Positions 15,706 to 23,780 of a DNA stretch of 25,954 nt are shown piece after piece. Position 1 is the first letter of the stretch. The number at the start of each line of letters is the position of its first letter. Below the pieces are notes generated by a model. The model saw only the letters and a list, made by a program, of their open reading frames with translations, searched no databases and was not told the DNA's origin. The DNA lies in the IMG/VR virus record IMGVR_UViG_3300048444_000129, positions 1 through 25,954 of that record; one strand, 5' to 3'. Source of the DNA: a virus. The translations under genes and the position numbers were made by a program.

Positions 15706-18700
15706 TTATAGAGGTAAATACCTTACTTGTATTTCTGAACTTGCCGATGGGGCAAGAACGAAAGTTAATGTTGTTCCTGAAATTGTATAGTCATCTGTTG
15801 GAACTAAAACTATTCCGTTTACAATTACAAATACATCATCAACAGTTCTTCCACTTTGATTTAATGTAAATGCACTTGTTGATTCATCACCTGTAAATTT
15901 CTGTGTACTGTATGAGTTAGAACTTTTAGCAATAGTTACTGTGTTGCCTGAAGCAGATGTTGTAATTCCTGTTCCACCAACAAGTGTTAAACTTTCAGTT
16001 CCTAAATCTATACTAATTGATGTTGAACTATCGTCTAATACACTTAAAGAACCAGATGCCGAGTTTGATATTGTAATTGTATTACCAGAAGCAGATGTTG
16101 TAATACCTGCCCCACCAGCAATCTGTAATTGTTCAGTTGATAATGTTATCGCAACAGCAGTTGAACTATCATCTATTACATTTAATGTTCCACCACCTGC
16201 GTCTTGTAATTCTAAGTATCCTGTTGAAGCATTATGTGTTAAGACTTGGCCATCTACAGCACTTGCCTGAACACCAGGTAATCTAAATTTTGTATTTGCT
16301 GGGTTACCAATTGTAATTTCATCATCAACAATTTGTGCTGATGGTGCAGCTGCATATCCTATAATAACGTTATTACATCCATCTTGCAAATCATAAACAC
16401 TAGAGCACCAAAAAGGTCCACTAAAACCCCCACCCAAAAAATTAAAACTACTAAATCCAGTAGCTGCATGAGAACCTATGATAGTGTTATGTCCAGTTCT
16501 ATTAGCACTTGAACATCCTTGATGTAAACTATTAGCAGCATTAGAACCCACAACTGTGTTATTTGTAGGGCCACTATCACCAGATGCTGGACCCATGTGA
16601 GCATTGTCTCCGATCACAACCATACCATAAGCTGAAAGTGAATTGTTTCCAAAAGTATTTGTTCCGACTAAAGTAATACCTTGTCCAGATGATGTATAAA
16701 ATCCAGCACCAGCGCCAACAGAAGTTATATGAGGTGCATAATCAGGTGAAGAAAAATTACCCATTCCTTCCTCACCAACTACTACAACACCAGTTGTAAC
16801 ATCATCACCAAAAGGAGAAGTAAAATCGCATTGATAAGCACAAGCACCAATAATAACTGAACCACTTAGTCCTCTTACATATTGAGCGGCATATGCCCCC
16901 AAAACTACGTTTTCACATGAGTTACATCCAAAAGAACATGTATTGGCATCAATGCCTTGAAGAGCATCATTTCCAATAATTACATCATTATATGAATGTG
17001 CTAAAGTTGGTACTTGACTTCCACTGTGAACACTTGACATATCACACATACAAGTAAATGCTCTATTACCAATAACAATTGATCCCTCAAGCGCATTGTT
17101 CATTGCTGAAGTATTACCTAAAACAACTGAATCTTTAAGTCCTATGTCAACTCCACATAAAGTATTATTACATGTAGCCGCAGCCGCATTGTGTCCTATA
17201 ACGACATTGGTATCGGCAAACACAACACAGTTCATTGCAAAATTACCAATTGCAAGGTTTGCTGTTTGTTCAAAGTTACATCCATACTTATTGTTACTTG
17301 ACCAATTTGGAATACCACTATAACTAGAACATACAGCAGGTGGATTACCTGTTGTTAATCTATTTGATCCAGTACACTGCCAACAATCAGAGCATGTTTG
17401 TACCCTTGAAGCTGCACTTCTTCCGATAGCAATTTGATAACCAGTTAATGAGTTACTTCCAGCAGATGATCCAATACTAATATTATCATTTCCTGTAGCA
17501 CTTCCACTAGCACCTCTACCTATAGCAACATTATAACTAGTGTTACTAACTGCACTACGAAAATTACATCGCCCAATAATAACGTTTTCATAAGCATTAC
17601 TTTGGATACAATTACCACTTTGTTGCCCAAGTACAATATTTCTGCTAAATGTACTTGGATTTGTACTATCAAATAAACTAAGTCCAAGCATAATGTTGCA
17701 AGACACATTACAATTAGAAGCAGCACACATGCTTCCCATAATGCTTGCCCCAATTGCAACGTTATTCCATCCGTGAGCTGCTTTTGTCAAAACAGACTTA
17801 CCTAATGCAACATTACAATATCCATCTGAAATTCCACAAAGAGCATCTGTTCCTACAGCAACGTTATTTGTTCCGTCAACAATACCACATAATGCATTAT
17901 ATCCTATAGAGACGTTACATCCTGCGTTAGCAGCGTTTGGTATGTCTGCTGTTGTACCAATAGCAACATTGCATCGTCCCAGAGGATGATATCCTCTTAA
18001 TCTCATTTCAGCGCCAGACGCTAAATCAAAACAAGTAAGGCCTTCTAAGCAAGTTGTTGTACAACCTAATTCTAATACTGTTGTTCCTAAAGTTGTACAT
18101 TTAGAAACAGGTGCCAAATCAATTGTTAAAACATTGTTGGCAATTGAAGTTGTGATAGCGTTACTTCCTGTTATATGTAAAGTTTCACCAAGTGCTACTG
18201 TATCAGTAGTTGATGAACTATCTCTTATTGTGAATTCTTTAAAAGCAGGTGCCAAGTCAATTGTTAAAACATTGTTGGCAACTGAAGTTGTGATAGTACT
18301 GCCTCCTGTTATGTGTAGAGTTTCACCAAGTGCTACTGAATCAGTAGTTGATGTGCTATCCATTATTGTTAATTCTGAATTTACTAAAGCGGAGTTTGGT
18401 ATATTTGTAAATGTATTTGAAAGACCATCAAGTGTTTTATTAGATAATGTTTCTGTTCCCGTTTGTGTAATTACAATTGATTGATCAATATCTAATTTTA
18501 ATTGAGTACCTGTAACAGATGAAACAATACCTAATCCACCAGTAACATCTAATTGATCAGTTGTTAAATCAATACCTATAGAAGATGATGAATCGTCTGT
18601 AATTGTAAGTGTTGAAAGAACGGCACCAATTGAGTTTGATTCAAACTTGCCTGTTGATGAGTTATATATTAATGCCTCACCGTTTACAGGATTTGAAACG

Positions 18701-18840
18701 TCAATTGATAAAGTCGAACCATCACCGATTGCACCGTAGATTTCATTAAAATTATCGTTAATTTTATCACCACCGTCTCTAATCGGGTCACCAGTGTTAT
18801 CGTTGGGTAATGTTCCTATATTGATTAATTGTTTTGACAT
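15706..18840 (-). CDS. Giant cysteine-rich YadA-like tail fibre/adhesin (1044 aa)
   Basis: Residues 1-40 are a fibre N-terminal domain (I-N-I-G-T-L-P-N-D-N-T-G-D, then N-D-N-F-N-E-I-Y). Residues 75-250 carry shaft modules, including two tandem 46-residue copies. Residues about 285-850 consist of some two dozen repeats built on N-V-x-I-G (for example C-N-V-A-I-G-T, N-N-V-A-I-G-A, E-N-V-I-I-G-R), the signature of YadA-type trimeric adhesin heads. This region ends with E-I-T-I-G-N-P and F-R-L-P-G. Two more 46-residue modules and a beta-sandwich (F-T-G-D-E-S to D-D-Y-T-I-S-G) close the protein. I count about 32 cysteines, all between residues 248 and 822, often just before the N-V strand; neighbouring structural proteins have almost none. 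It has its own late promoter. Trimeric host-recognition fibre is the likely role. Confidence 0.78.
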   Translation of the reverse strand: MSKQLINIGTLPNDNTGDPIRDGGDKINDNFNEIYGAIGDGSTLSIDVSNPVNGEALIYNSSTGKFESNSIGAVLSTLTITDDSSSSIGIDLTTDQLDVTGGLGIVSSVTGTQLKLDIDQSIVITQTGTETLSNKTLDGLSNTFTNIPNSALVNSELTIMDSTSTTDSVALGETLHITGGSTITTSVANNVLTIDLAPAFKEFTIRDSSSTTDTVALGETLHITGSNAITTSIANNVLTIDLAPVSKCTTLGTTVLELGCTTTCLEGLTCFDLASGAEMRLRGYHPLGRCNVAIGTTADIPNAANAGCNVSIGYNALCGIVDGTNNVAVGTDALCGISDGYCNVALGKSVLTKAAHGWNNVAIGASIMGSMCAASNCNVSCNIMLGLSLFDSTNPSTFSRNIVLGQQSGNCIQSNAYENVIIGRCNFRSAVSNTSYNVAIGRGASGSATGNDNISIGSSAGSNSLTGYQIAIGRSAASRVQTCSDCWQCTGSNRLTTGNPPAVCSSYSGIPNWSSNNKYGCNFEQTANLAIGNFAMNCVVFADTNVVIGHNAAAATCNNTLCGVDIGLKDSVVLGNTSAMNNALEGSIVIGNRAFTCMCDMSSVHSGSQVPTLAHSYNDVIIGNDALQGIDANTCSFGCNSCENVVLGAYAAQYVRGLSGSVIIGACAYQCDFTSPFGDDVTTGVVVVGEEGMGNFSSPDYAPHITSVGAGAGFYTSSGQGITLVGTNTFGNNSLSAYGMVVIGDNAHMGPASGDSGPTNNTVVGSNAANSLHQGCSSANRTGHNTIIGSHAATGFSSFNFLGGGFSGPFWCSSVYDLQDGCNNVIIGYAAAPSAQIVDDEITIGNPANTKFRLPGVQASAVDGQVLTHNASTGYLELQDAGGGTLNVIDDSSTAVAITLSTEQLQIAGGAGITTSASGNTITISNSASGSLSVLDDSSTSISIDLGTESLTLVGGTGITTSASGNTVTIAKSSNSYSTQKFTGDESTSAFTLNQSGRTVDDVFVIVNGIVLVPTDDYTISGTTLTFVLAPSASSEIQVRYLPL
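15916..16191 (-). repeat. Tandem 138-bp repeats, C-terminal shaft modules of the large fibre
   Basis: Two adjacent 46-codon units (residues 884-929 and 930-975) share D-D-S-S-T, then G-G-x-G-I-T-T-S-A-S-G-N-T. The matching DNA words recur exactly 138 bases apart, for example GAAGCAGATGTTGTAAT near 15950 and 16088. The units are diverged, so the duplication is not recent. Confidence 0.75.
18094..18369 (-). repeat. Tandem 138-bp repeats, N-terminal shaft modules of the large fibre
   Basis: Two 46-codon units (residues 158-203 and 204-249) are nearly identical. Both contain V-A-L-G-E-T-L-H-I-T-G and A-N-N-V-L-T-I-D-L-A-P, and long DNA stretches match at a 138-base offset, including AAAACATTGTTGGCAA. 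The similarity is higher than between the C-terminal pair, which suggests a more recent duplication or gene conversion. Confidence 0.82.
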
Positions 18841-18864
18841 ATCTCTCTTTGCTCTGCTTTGTTA

Positions 18865-18872
18865 TATTTATA
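18865..18872 (-). promoter_or_regulatory. Late promoter box TATAAATA for the large fibre gene
   Basis: This perfect late octamer on the minus strand lies in the 42-base gap between the gp7-like gene stop and the fibre start at 18840. T4-type spacing puts the transcription start near 18859, leaving a short leader with AGAGAGAT as ribosome site. It would give the fibre, LamG and GT9 genes their own late transcript. Confidence 0.72.
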
Positions 18873-18882
18873 ATCGAAAATT

Positions 18883-21468
18883 CTATACTCTATCCATCTT
18901 CTTCTTAGTTGATGACCATCTAGTTGTTGTAGTATCAAACTTAGGCGATGTTGTTATATTTGCTGGTAATGTAAACTTAGTTTTAAGTTGTTGTCCACCA
19001 CTTGTTGAAGTCATAATAAACACAGCCTCACCACCATTTAAAGATGATCTAGTATGTTGAACTTTCAGTTCCCCTATTGGTTTAAATGTATTAACACTTT
19101 GTAATACACTTGAATTCGTTGCCCCACCAAATGCCGTATTAGCATATTTGTTAAGTGTCTTATATCTTGGTCCTAAACCAAAACCTTGTTTAACTAATAT
19201 TCCTGTTCCGTCTGAATTAAATATTGTTCTCTTAACTCTACTTACAATATCGTAACTTATAGGTGGTGCAAATACAGTTACGTCTCTTGTTTTAGTTGGG
19301 AAGTGATCATGTGTTGACGGATCTAAATCAAACGGAACACCTAATTTTGGATCAGTTCTTAATGAAGTGCCATCTGTTGTTGTTCCTAATCTTCTTCCTA
19401 ACAATGTTCCAAAGATTAATTTGATTAGTGAATCAAAACCAGGTGTTGTTCCAACGATAGGTCTAATTCTTCCACTTAATCTGGATTGTATATCTACTTC
19501 TCCAATATAATAGAAACCTGCTGGGTGAGCAGCCTTCTCGTATGCGTCTCTCCAATCATTGATTGATCTACCAACTTTAATGATATAAGAATAATCTTGG
19601 TATAATAAACTGTCTTGTAATACCATAGTTGATTCAGAAACCCAACCATCAGTATTTAAAAATCTGCCAGATGTTTCACTTACTACATCAACTGTTGCTG
19701 TAACTGTTGCCTGACTATGTCTAACAATTGTAGCAGAACCACCAGGTCCTGTTAATGTAACATTTGTTCCAAATAGTCCATCTGTTTCTTTTACTTTTAA
19801 AATTTGTGTGTTAACATCATAAGATACAACTGTACCTGAAACAACTGTTGAACCATCTGATCCTAATGCTGTTACTGTTTGCAATGATGAAAATGCACCA
19901 ACAACATTTGTTAATACAAGATAAGATGGCATTGTCATTGTTGCAGGAGTTGGCGAATTTTCGTAATTAAATCCTAACTCTAATTCATTAAATGTCAGTA
20001 CTCTTCCTATTTGACTACCATAAGTTAATATCTTAGCACCACTACCACTTGATGATGTAACTGTTATTGTAGGAATAGAACTAAATCCATTTCCGTTATT
20101 TAAAAATCTTAAATCTGTTATATCACCTACACCTGTACTTGTCTCTTGTACAATTTTATTTCCTGTGTATGGATCACTTTTTGTTGTTTCATCTTCTAAT
20201 ACAATATGATCATCAGTTGATGATAAAGATTCCTCTTGTGTAAATCCACCATTAACTACTGATACTTTTGCTTCGGCATTTCCAATACTAAAATTAACAA
20301 GATCACCTATTTCATATCCTGTTCCACCTTCATCTACAATTAAATCTTCAAGTGAACCTAATCCTACAGGTCCAACTGAATATAATGCACCTGTTCCACC
20401 ACCTGTTGTTTGTATTAAATCATTTTCATTATACAAAGCACCATTTGATGTAATAACTTTTTCAGTAATAATACCAGATGAATTTAAAACAATTAAATCA
20501 TCTTCGTCTGTGTTACTTGATCCTATAATTCTTGCACCAGGAACAAAGTCACCTACAACTGAATCATATCCTAAAACTAACTCAGCAACAATTTTTCCAC
20601 CAATAGGATATTTTACAACACTTTCAACAATTGCCGTTGCCTTACCTACTAGATTAGTTTTAAATTGTGTAATAGTTTGACCAACTAATTTACCAGCATC
20701 AGAAAATCCTACTTCTAATGCTCTCATCACTTTTTTAGTTTCCCACTTACCATCAGATGCTCTTAAAATATTATCTCTTGGATATCTGATTTCAGCAGGT
20801 ATGTTAAAAAGTAATTGAAAGATTATCTCACTTGCTCTTTTAGTTCCTTTTGCTTCATAGAATGATTTTATATTTTTAACTAAAGTTTTCTTATCTAAAC
20901 CATCAGCAAGTTTTTCAGGTATAGAATTTAAAAATGCATTTCTAAAGTTTATTAAAAATTGATCTAATGTTCCATCAGGATCAGAATACTCACAAAGTTG
21001 ATGAATACTTTGAACTGGATTTGGTCTATACTTTGATATTGTTGCTTCGGCACCTGAAGTTAGTCCGTAAATTTCTTCACCTATTTTAAATTTGTTTTGT
21101 GATGTTATAAACAAACGAGAACCAGCATCTGTGTCTTCAACTATTACAGTTGCTTGAGCACCAGATATTCTTCCTTTGATAACTTCACCATTAATAAAAT
21201 CCCCAACAGGAGAATTTTCCATTAATAGATTATCTTCTCCGTCATCCTTTGTACGATTAGTTCCATTTAATTGCATGAAACTAGTTACAACAGGATTTTC
21301 TAATTGAATAATATTAGGGTCGTTAATTTTTATAAGTGATAATTCAGCAGCTTCTAAGAATTGATAATAAAGTTTTACAAACTCTAAAAAATACGGATGA
21401 TCCTCAAGCACAAAATCAGGTGATTGAGTTTCTATAAAGGTTGAGATTTTATCTTTTAAGTCTGCCAT
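18883..21468 (-). CDS. Baseplate wedge protein, probable gp7/gpI-like (861 aa)
   Basis: The protein starts with a helical domain (P-D-F-V-L-E-D-H-P-Y-F-L-E-F-V-K-L-Y-Y near 17-35). A beta insert (G-E-V-I-K-G-R-I-S-G-A-Q-A near 93-105) interrupts it. It continues as L-D-Q-F-L-I-N-F-R-N-A-F-L near 168-180 and K-T-L-V-K-N-I-K-S-F-Y-E-A-K-G-T near 194-209. The last block resembles the end of P2 gpI / Tail_P2_I domains (an arginine/lysine helix then x-K-G-T and a hydrophobic helix). In P2, gpJ and gpI are adjacent and correspond to T4 gp6 and gp7, and here the gene directly follows gp6. Later regions hold G-G-T-G-Y and G-N-G-F-S beta repeats. The gp7 identity is inference from synteny and this motif; a baseplate role is more certain. 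Confidence 0.72.
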   Translation of the reverse strand: MADLKDKISTFIETQSPDFVLEDHPYFLEFVKLYYQFLEAAELSLIKINDPNIIQLENPVVTSFMQLNGTNRTKDDGEDNLLMENSPVGDFINGEVIKGRISGAQATVIVEDTDAGSRLFITSQNKFKIGEEIYGLTSGAEATISKYRPNPVQSIHQLCEYSDPDGTLDQFLINFRNAFLNSIPEKLADGLDKKTLVKNIKSFYEAKGTKRASEIIFQLLFNIPAEIRYPRDNILRASDGKWETKKVMRALEVGFSDAGKLVGQTITQFKTNLVGKATAIVESVVKYPIGGKIVAELVLGYDSVVGDFVPGARIIGSSNTDEDDLIVLNSSGIITEKVITSNGALYNENDLIQTTGGGTGALYSVGPVGLGSLEDLIVDEGGTGYEIGDLVNFSIGNAEAKVSVVNGGFTQEESLSSTDDHIVLEDETTKSDPYTGNKIVQETSTGVGDITDLRFLNNGNGFSSIPTITVTSSSGSGAKILTYGSQIGRVLTFNELELGFNYENSPTPATMTMPSYLVLTNVVGAFSSLQTVTALGSDGSTVVSGTVVSYDVNTQILKVKETDGLFGTNVTLTGPGGSATIVRHSQATVTATVDVVSETSGRFLNTDGWVSESTMVLQDSLLYQDYSYIIKVGRSINDWRDAYEKAAHPAGFYYIGEVDIQSRLSGRIRPIVGTTPGFDSLIKLIFGTLLGRRLGTTTDGTSLRTDPKLGVPFDLDPSTHDHFPTKTRDVTVFAPPISYDIVSRVKRTIFNSDGTGILVKQGFGLGPRYKTLNKYANTAFGGATNSSVLQSVNTFKPIGELKVQHTRSSLNGGEAVFIMTSTSGGQQLKTKFTLPANITTSPKFDTTTTRWSSTKKKMDRV

Positions 21469-21470
21469 TT

Positions 21471-23336
21471 TTAATTATAACTTGATGTTGTTGAATATCC
21501 CACTCCTGCATTTGCTGAACCACCAACAAACGTATCAACTTCAACGTTGATCGAACTATTTGCAACATCTAATTCTATTATTTGATTTCTTAAAGGAACA
21601 ATGTCGTTAGATTGTGGTTGAACAGTTAGCTCAATTGAAGTTGAAGCAGAACCTCGTATATTCTCAACACTAGTTATAACTAAAGCATTTATTTTAATTT
21701 CACCTGTTTGGTAATTAATTGTTCCAGCATTATTGTCAACATAAACTTTTAATCCAGTTGTTGATGTTGAATTATAAAATCTTCTTAGATTACCATTACC
21801 ATCATCATCTAAGTACATAATTTCATTGCTATTTGAAACTCTAAATCCTGAAGAAAGTAAAACTCCTCCCATGTCACTAGCATGACCCATATGTGGATTA
21901 TAAAATGAATTTGAAAATGAAACGTTGTAGTTAATTGATGTATCTAAAGATGGTATAAATGATTTTCTTATTTTCACTTTTGTAATATTTGAAAGTATTG
22001 AGTTGTCTGTGTCATCAATAGTTTCAGATAATTTTGAATACCTAAACATACTATCAAACATTTGTAATGTGTTATCGTTAAAACTTTCTAAATTAGAAAT
22101 TACATCTGTTTTAATATCATCGGCAGATTTTGTTGTTGATCTGTCGTCATATTTAATAGTTGAAGTTAAAATAATTTTAGTAATTTCAGGATCAATTATT
22201 TCTGGTCTTACTGAAGCAACTGAATATTTTTTTAATGTATTAACAATATCTCTTTTTGTTGTTAATGTTAAGTTAGAACCTGATTTTGGTTTGATAGATA
22301 TAAAAACTTTTCCATAATATGGTGTTGCATTGTCTTCACCACCCCAAGCACTAATTGAATGTGCATTTGGATATAGTTGATTAACTTTAACTTTATAATC
22401 TTCAACTGTAACTGCTCTATCTTGTGACGCATAAAATTTAGGTGCATGAAATTTAACACTTGCATCCGTTTCAGAATCGGCACCGTTAGCAGCATTTGAG
22501 TTTACAGTTAATGTAAAGTCATTAAATCCTTGTATGTTACTTGCCAAAGTAAATGTTGAAGCGCCGTTAGCAGCATCTTTGTTAGTTACAACATATTTTA
22601 ATCTAACAATATTACCATCGTCTAATTTTTTTCCGATAATACCATCACCAAAATAAACTTCAAACTTACCATCTTCAGCTTCTTGTAAGAAATAAACTTT
22701 TGAGTCACCATCTAATTCAGTTATTGATGTTGCTCTATTGTAAGTTTGTATAACTGTGTCAGTTGAACTATTTTGAACTTCAACAGTTAGTGTAGTTGTA
22801 TCAGCATTTGCCGATGGTATAATAAATCTTTGATCTACATCTGAAGAATTTTCTGTATAGTTAAACGTTACATAAGTTCCTTCATAAATTTTTATATTTT
22901 TAAATTCATAAACACCATCTATTGGTGCAATTGTATGATTAGCGGCAGTTACAAATGAATAACTTGTTCCGTCAACTGTTGTTGTAAATTTTGTTGCGAC
23001 AGGCATAGTAATTGAACCACCTGTTCCATCATTCACTCTTACATTAACGTCGGCATAAGATGCCGTTGCCGAACTAGGTGTGTATCCTAATGCCTTTGCT
23101 AATGAAACAATACTATTTCTTAAATCAGCAGAGTCAATAAACATTTCATTGACAGCAACGTTTGTGTGATATGATAGATAGTGTGTGTTATATGCTAATA
23201 AATCTAGCAACACTGCCATACCAGAACCTTCAAAGTCATAATCTTTAAATTGATTTTGATTTGAAAGAAATCTTTTTAGATTTTCTTTGATGTTATCAAA
23301 GTCTAACTCTGAAATATTTAATTTGTGTGATGCCAT
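21471..23336 (-). CDS. 6: Baseplate wedge subunit gp6 homologue (621 aa)
   Basis: The N-terminal block aligns by eye with T4 gp6: N-I-K-E-N-L-K-R-F-L-S-N-Q-N-Q-F near 15-30, D-Y-D-F-E-G-S near 33-39, D-L-L-A-Y-N-T near 45-51, and S-A-D-L-R-N-S-I-V near 69-77 followed by A-L-G-Y-T-P. The middle part (V-E-D-Y-K-V-K-V, then A-W-G-G-E-D-N) fits the baseplate_J-like domain of contractile tails. T4 gp6 is about 660 residues, so this is near full length. In T4, gp6 dimers form the inner ring that ties wedges together and holds gp7 and gp25. The gene starts one base after the gp25 stop and is followed two bases later by the gp7-like gene, a strictly coupled wedge operon. Confidence 0.93.
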   Translation of the reverse strand: MASHKLNISELDFDNIKENLKRFLSNQNQFKDYDFEGSGMAVLLDLLAYNTHYLSYHTNVAVNEMFIDSADLRNSIVSLAKALGYTPSSATASYADVNVRVNDGTGGSITMPVATKFTTTVDGTSYSFVTAANHTIAPIDGVYEFKNIKIYEGTYVTFNYTENSSDVDQRFIIPSANADTTTLTVEVQNSSTDTVIQTYNRATSITELDGDSKVYFLQEAEDGKFEVYFGDGIIGKKLDDGNIVRLKYVVTNKDAANGASTFTLASNIQGFNDFTLTVNSNAANGADSETDASVKFHAPKFYASQDRAVTVEDYKVKVNQLYPNAHSISAWGGEDNATPYYGKVFISIKPKSGSNLTLTTKRDIVNTLKKYSVASVRPEIIDPEITKIILTSTIKYDDRSTTKSADDIKTDVISNLESFNDNTLQMFDSMFRYSKLSETIDDTDNSILSNITKVKIRKSFIPSLDTSINYNVSFSNSFYNPHMGHASDMGGVLLSSGFRVSNSNEIMYLDDDGNGNLRRFYNSTSTTGLKVYVDNNAGTINYQTGEIKINALVITSVENIRGSASTSIELTVQPQSNDIVPLRNQIIELDVANSSINVEVDTFVGGSANAGVGYSTTSSYN

Positions 23337-23337
23337 T

Positions 23338-23763
23338 TTATCTTAACCTTTGTAAAAATTCTGTTATAGTAACTAAGTCAGGAGAACCAACAACGTAAAA
23401 AACAATTCTAACTCTGTATTCATTTTTATCTAAGTCTCCGTTTGTTGTAACTTCAACTATATTTGCTCTTGGTTCGTAAACATCTAAAACTCTTTTAATT
23501 CTATCCGTAATAAGTGTCTCAATAACCGGCGTCATGTTTTCAAATAACAAAGCCCTTAGATCACATCCTATTTCAGGATGAAAAGGTCTTTCAAATCGAT
23601 TAGTAAGCACTAAGTTACGAAGCGATCTTTTAACTGCCTCAACGTCTGTTAATCTTACAACGTCTTTTGTTGCAGGATTACGATCAAAATCTAAATTTAA
23701 ATCACTATAAATTTTATTTGAACGTTTTGAGTTATTAGTTGATGTTGCGTCATAGTTTGCCAT
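23338..23763 (-). CDS. 25: Baseplate wedge subunit gp25 (141 aa)
   Basis: This is a gp25/GPW-family protein of usual length. Diagnostic segments are V-K-R-S-L-R-N-L-V-L-T-N-R-F-E-R-P-F near 44-61, P-E-I-G-C-D-L-R-A-L-L-F-E near 63-75, and V-Y-E-P-R-A-N-I-V-E-V near 94-104, followed by a strand of alternating residues. In T4 it joins sheath initiation to the wedge and has a lysozyme-like fold without needing lytic activity. The ATG at 23763 is the only sensible start, since the next Met is far inside the conserved region. No Shine-Dalgarno site is visible, and the late box TATAAATA lies only five bases upstream, so a leaderless late transcript is possible. Confidence 0.94.
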   Translation of the reverse strand: MANYDATSTNNSKRSNKIYSDLNLDFDRNPATKDVVRLTDVEAVKRSLRNLVLTNRFERPFHPEIGCDLRALLFENMTPVIETLITDRIKRVLDVYEPRANIVEVTTNGDLDKNEYRVRIVFYVVGSPDLVTITEFLQRLR

Positions 23764-23768
23764 AACAA

Positions 23769-23776
23769 TATTTATA
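23769..23776 (-). promoter_or_regulatory. Late promoter box TATAAATA directly ahead of gp25
   Basis: This perfect octamer lies in the 17-base gap between the PAAR stop and the gp25 start. If it works with T4 geometry, the first transcribed base coincides with the A of the gp25 ATG. It could drive gp25, gp6 and the gp7-like gene. Confidence 0.68.
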
Positions 23777-23780
23777 TAGA

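Noticed and set aside
15916-18369. Regularly spaced repeats as a CRISPR-like array
   Set aside because: The 138-base period is in frame, encodes conserved protein modules, and has no unique spacers between short identical repeats.
15250-18484. Several plus-strand open frames opposite the fibre genes
   Set aside because: They are Val/Ser/Ile-rich mirror images of repetitive Thr/Asn/Ser coding sequence, lack ribosome sites, and overlap recognised fibre modules.
23338-23763. gp25 as a lysozyme because of its family fold
   Set aside because: gp25-family wedge proteins share the fold but are structural; the baseplate context and the E-P-R motif fit the wedge role.
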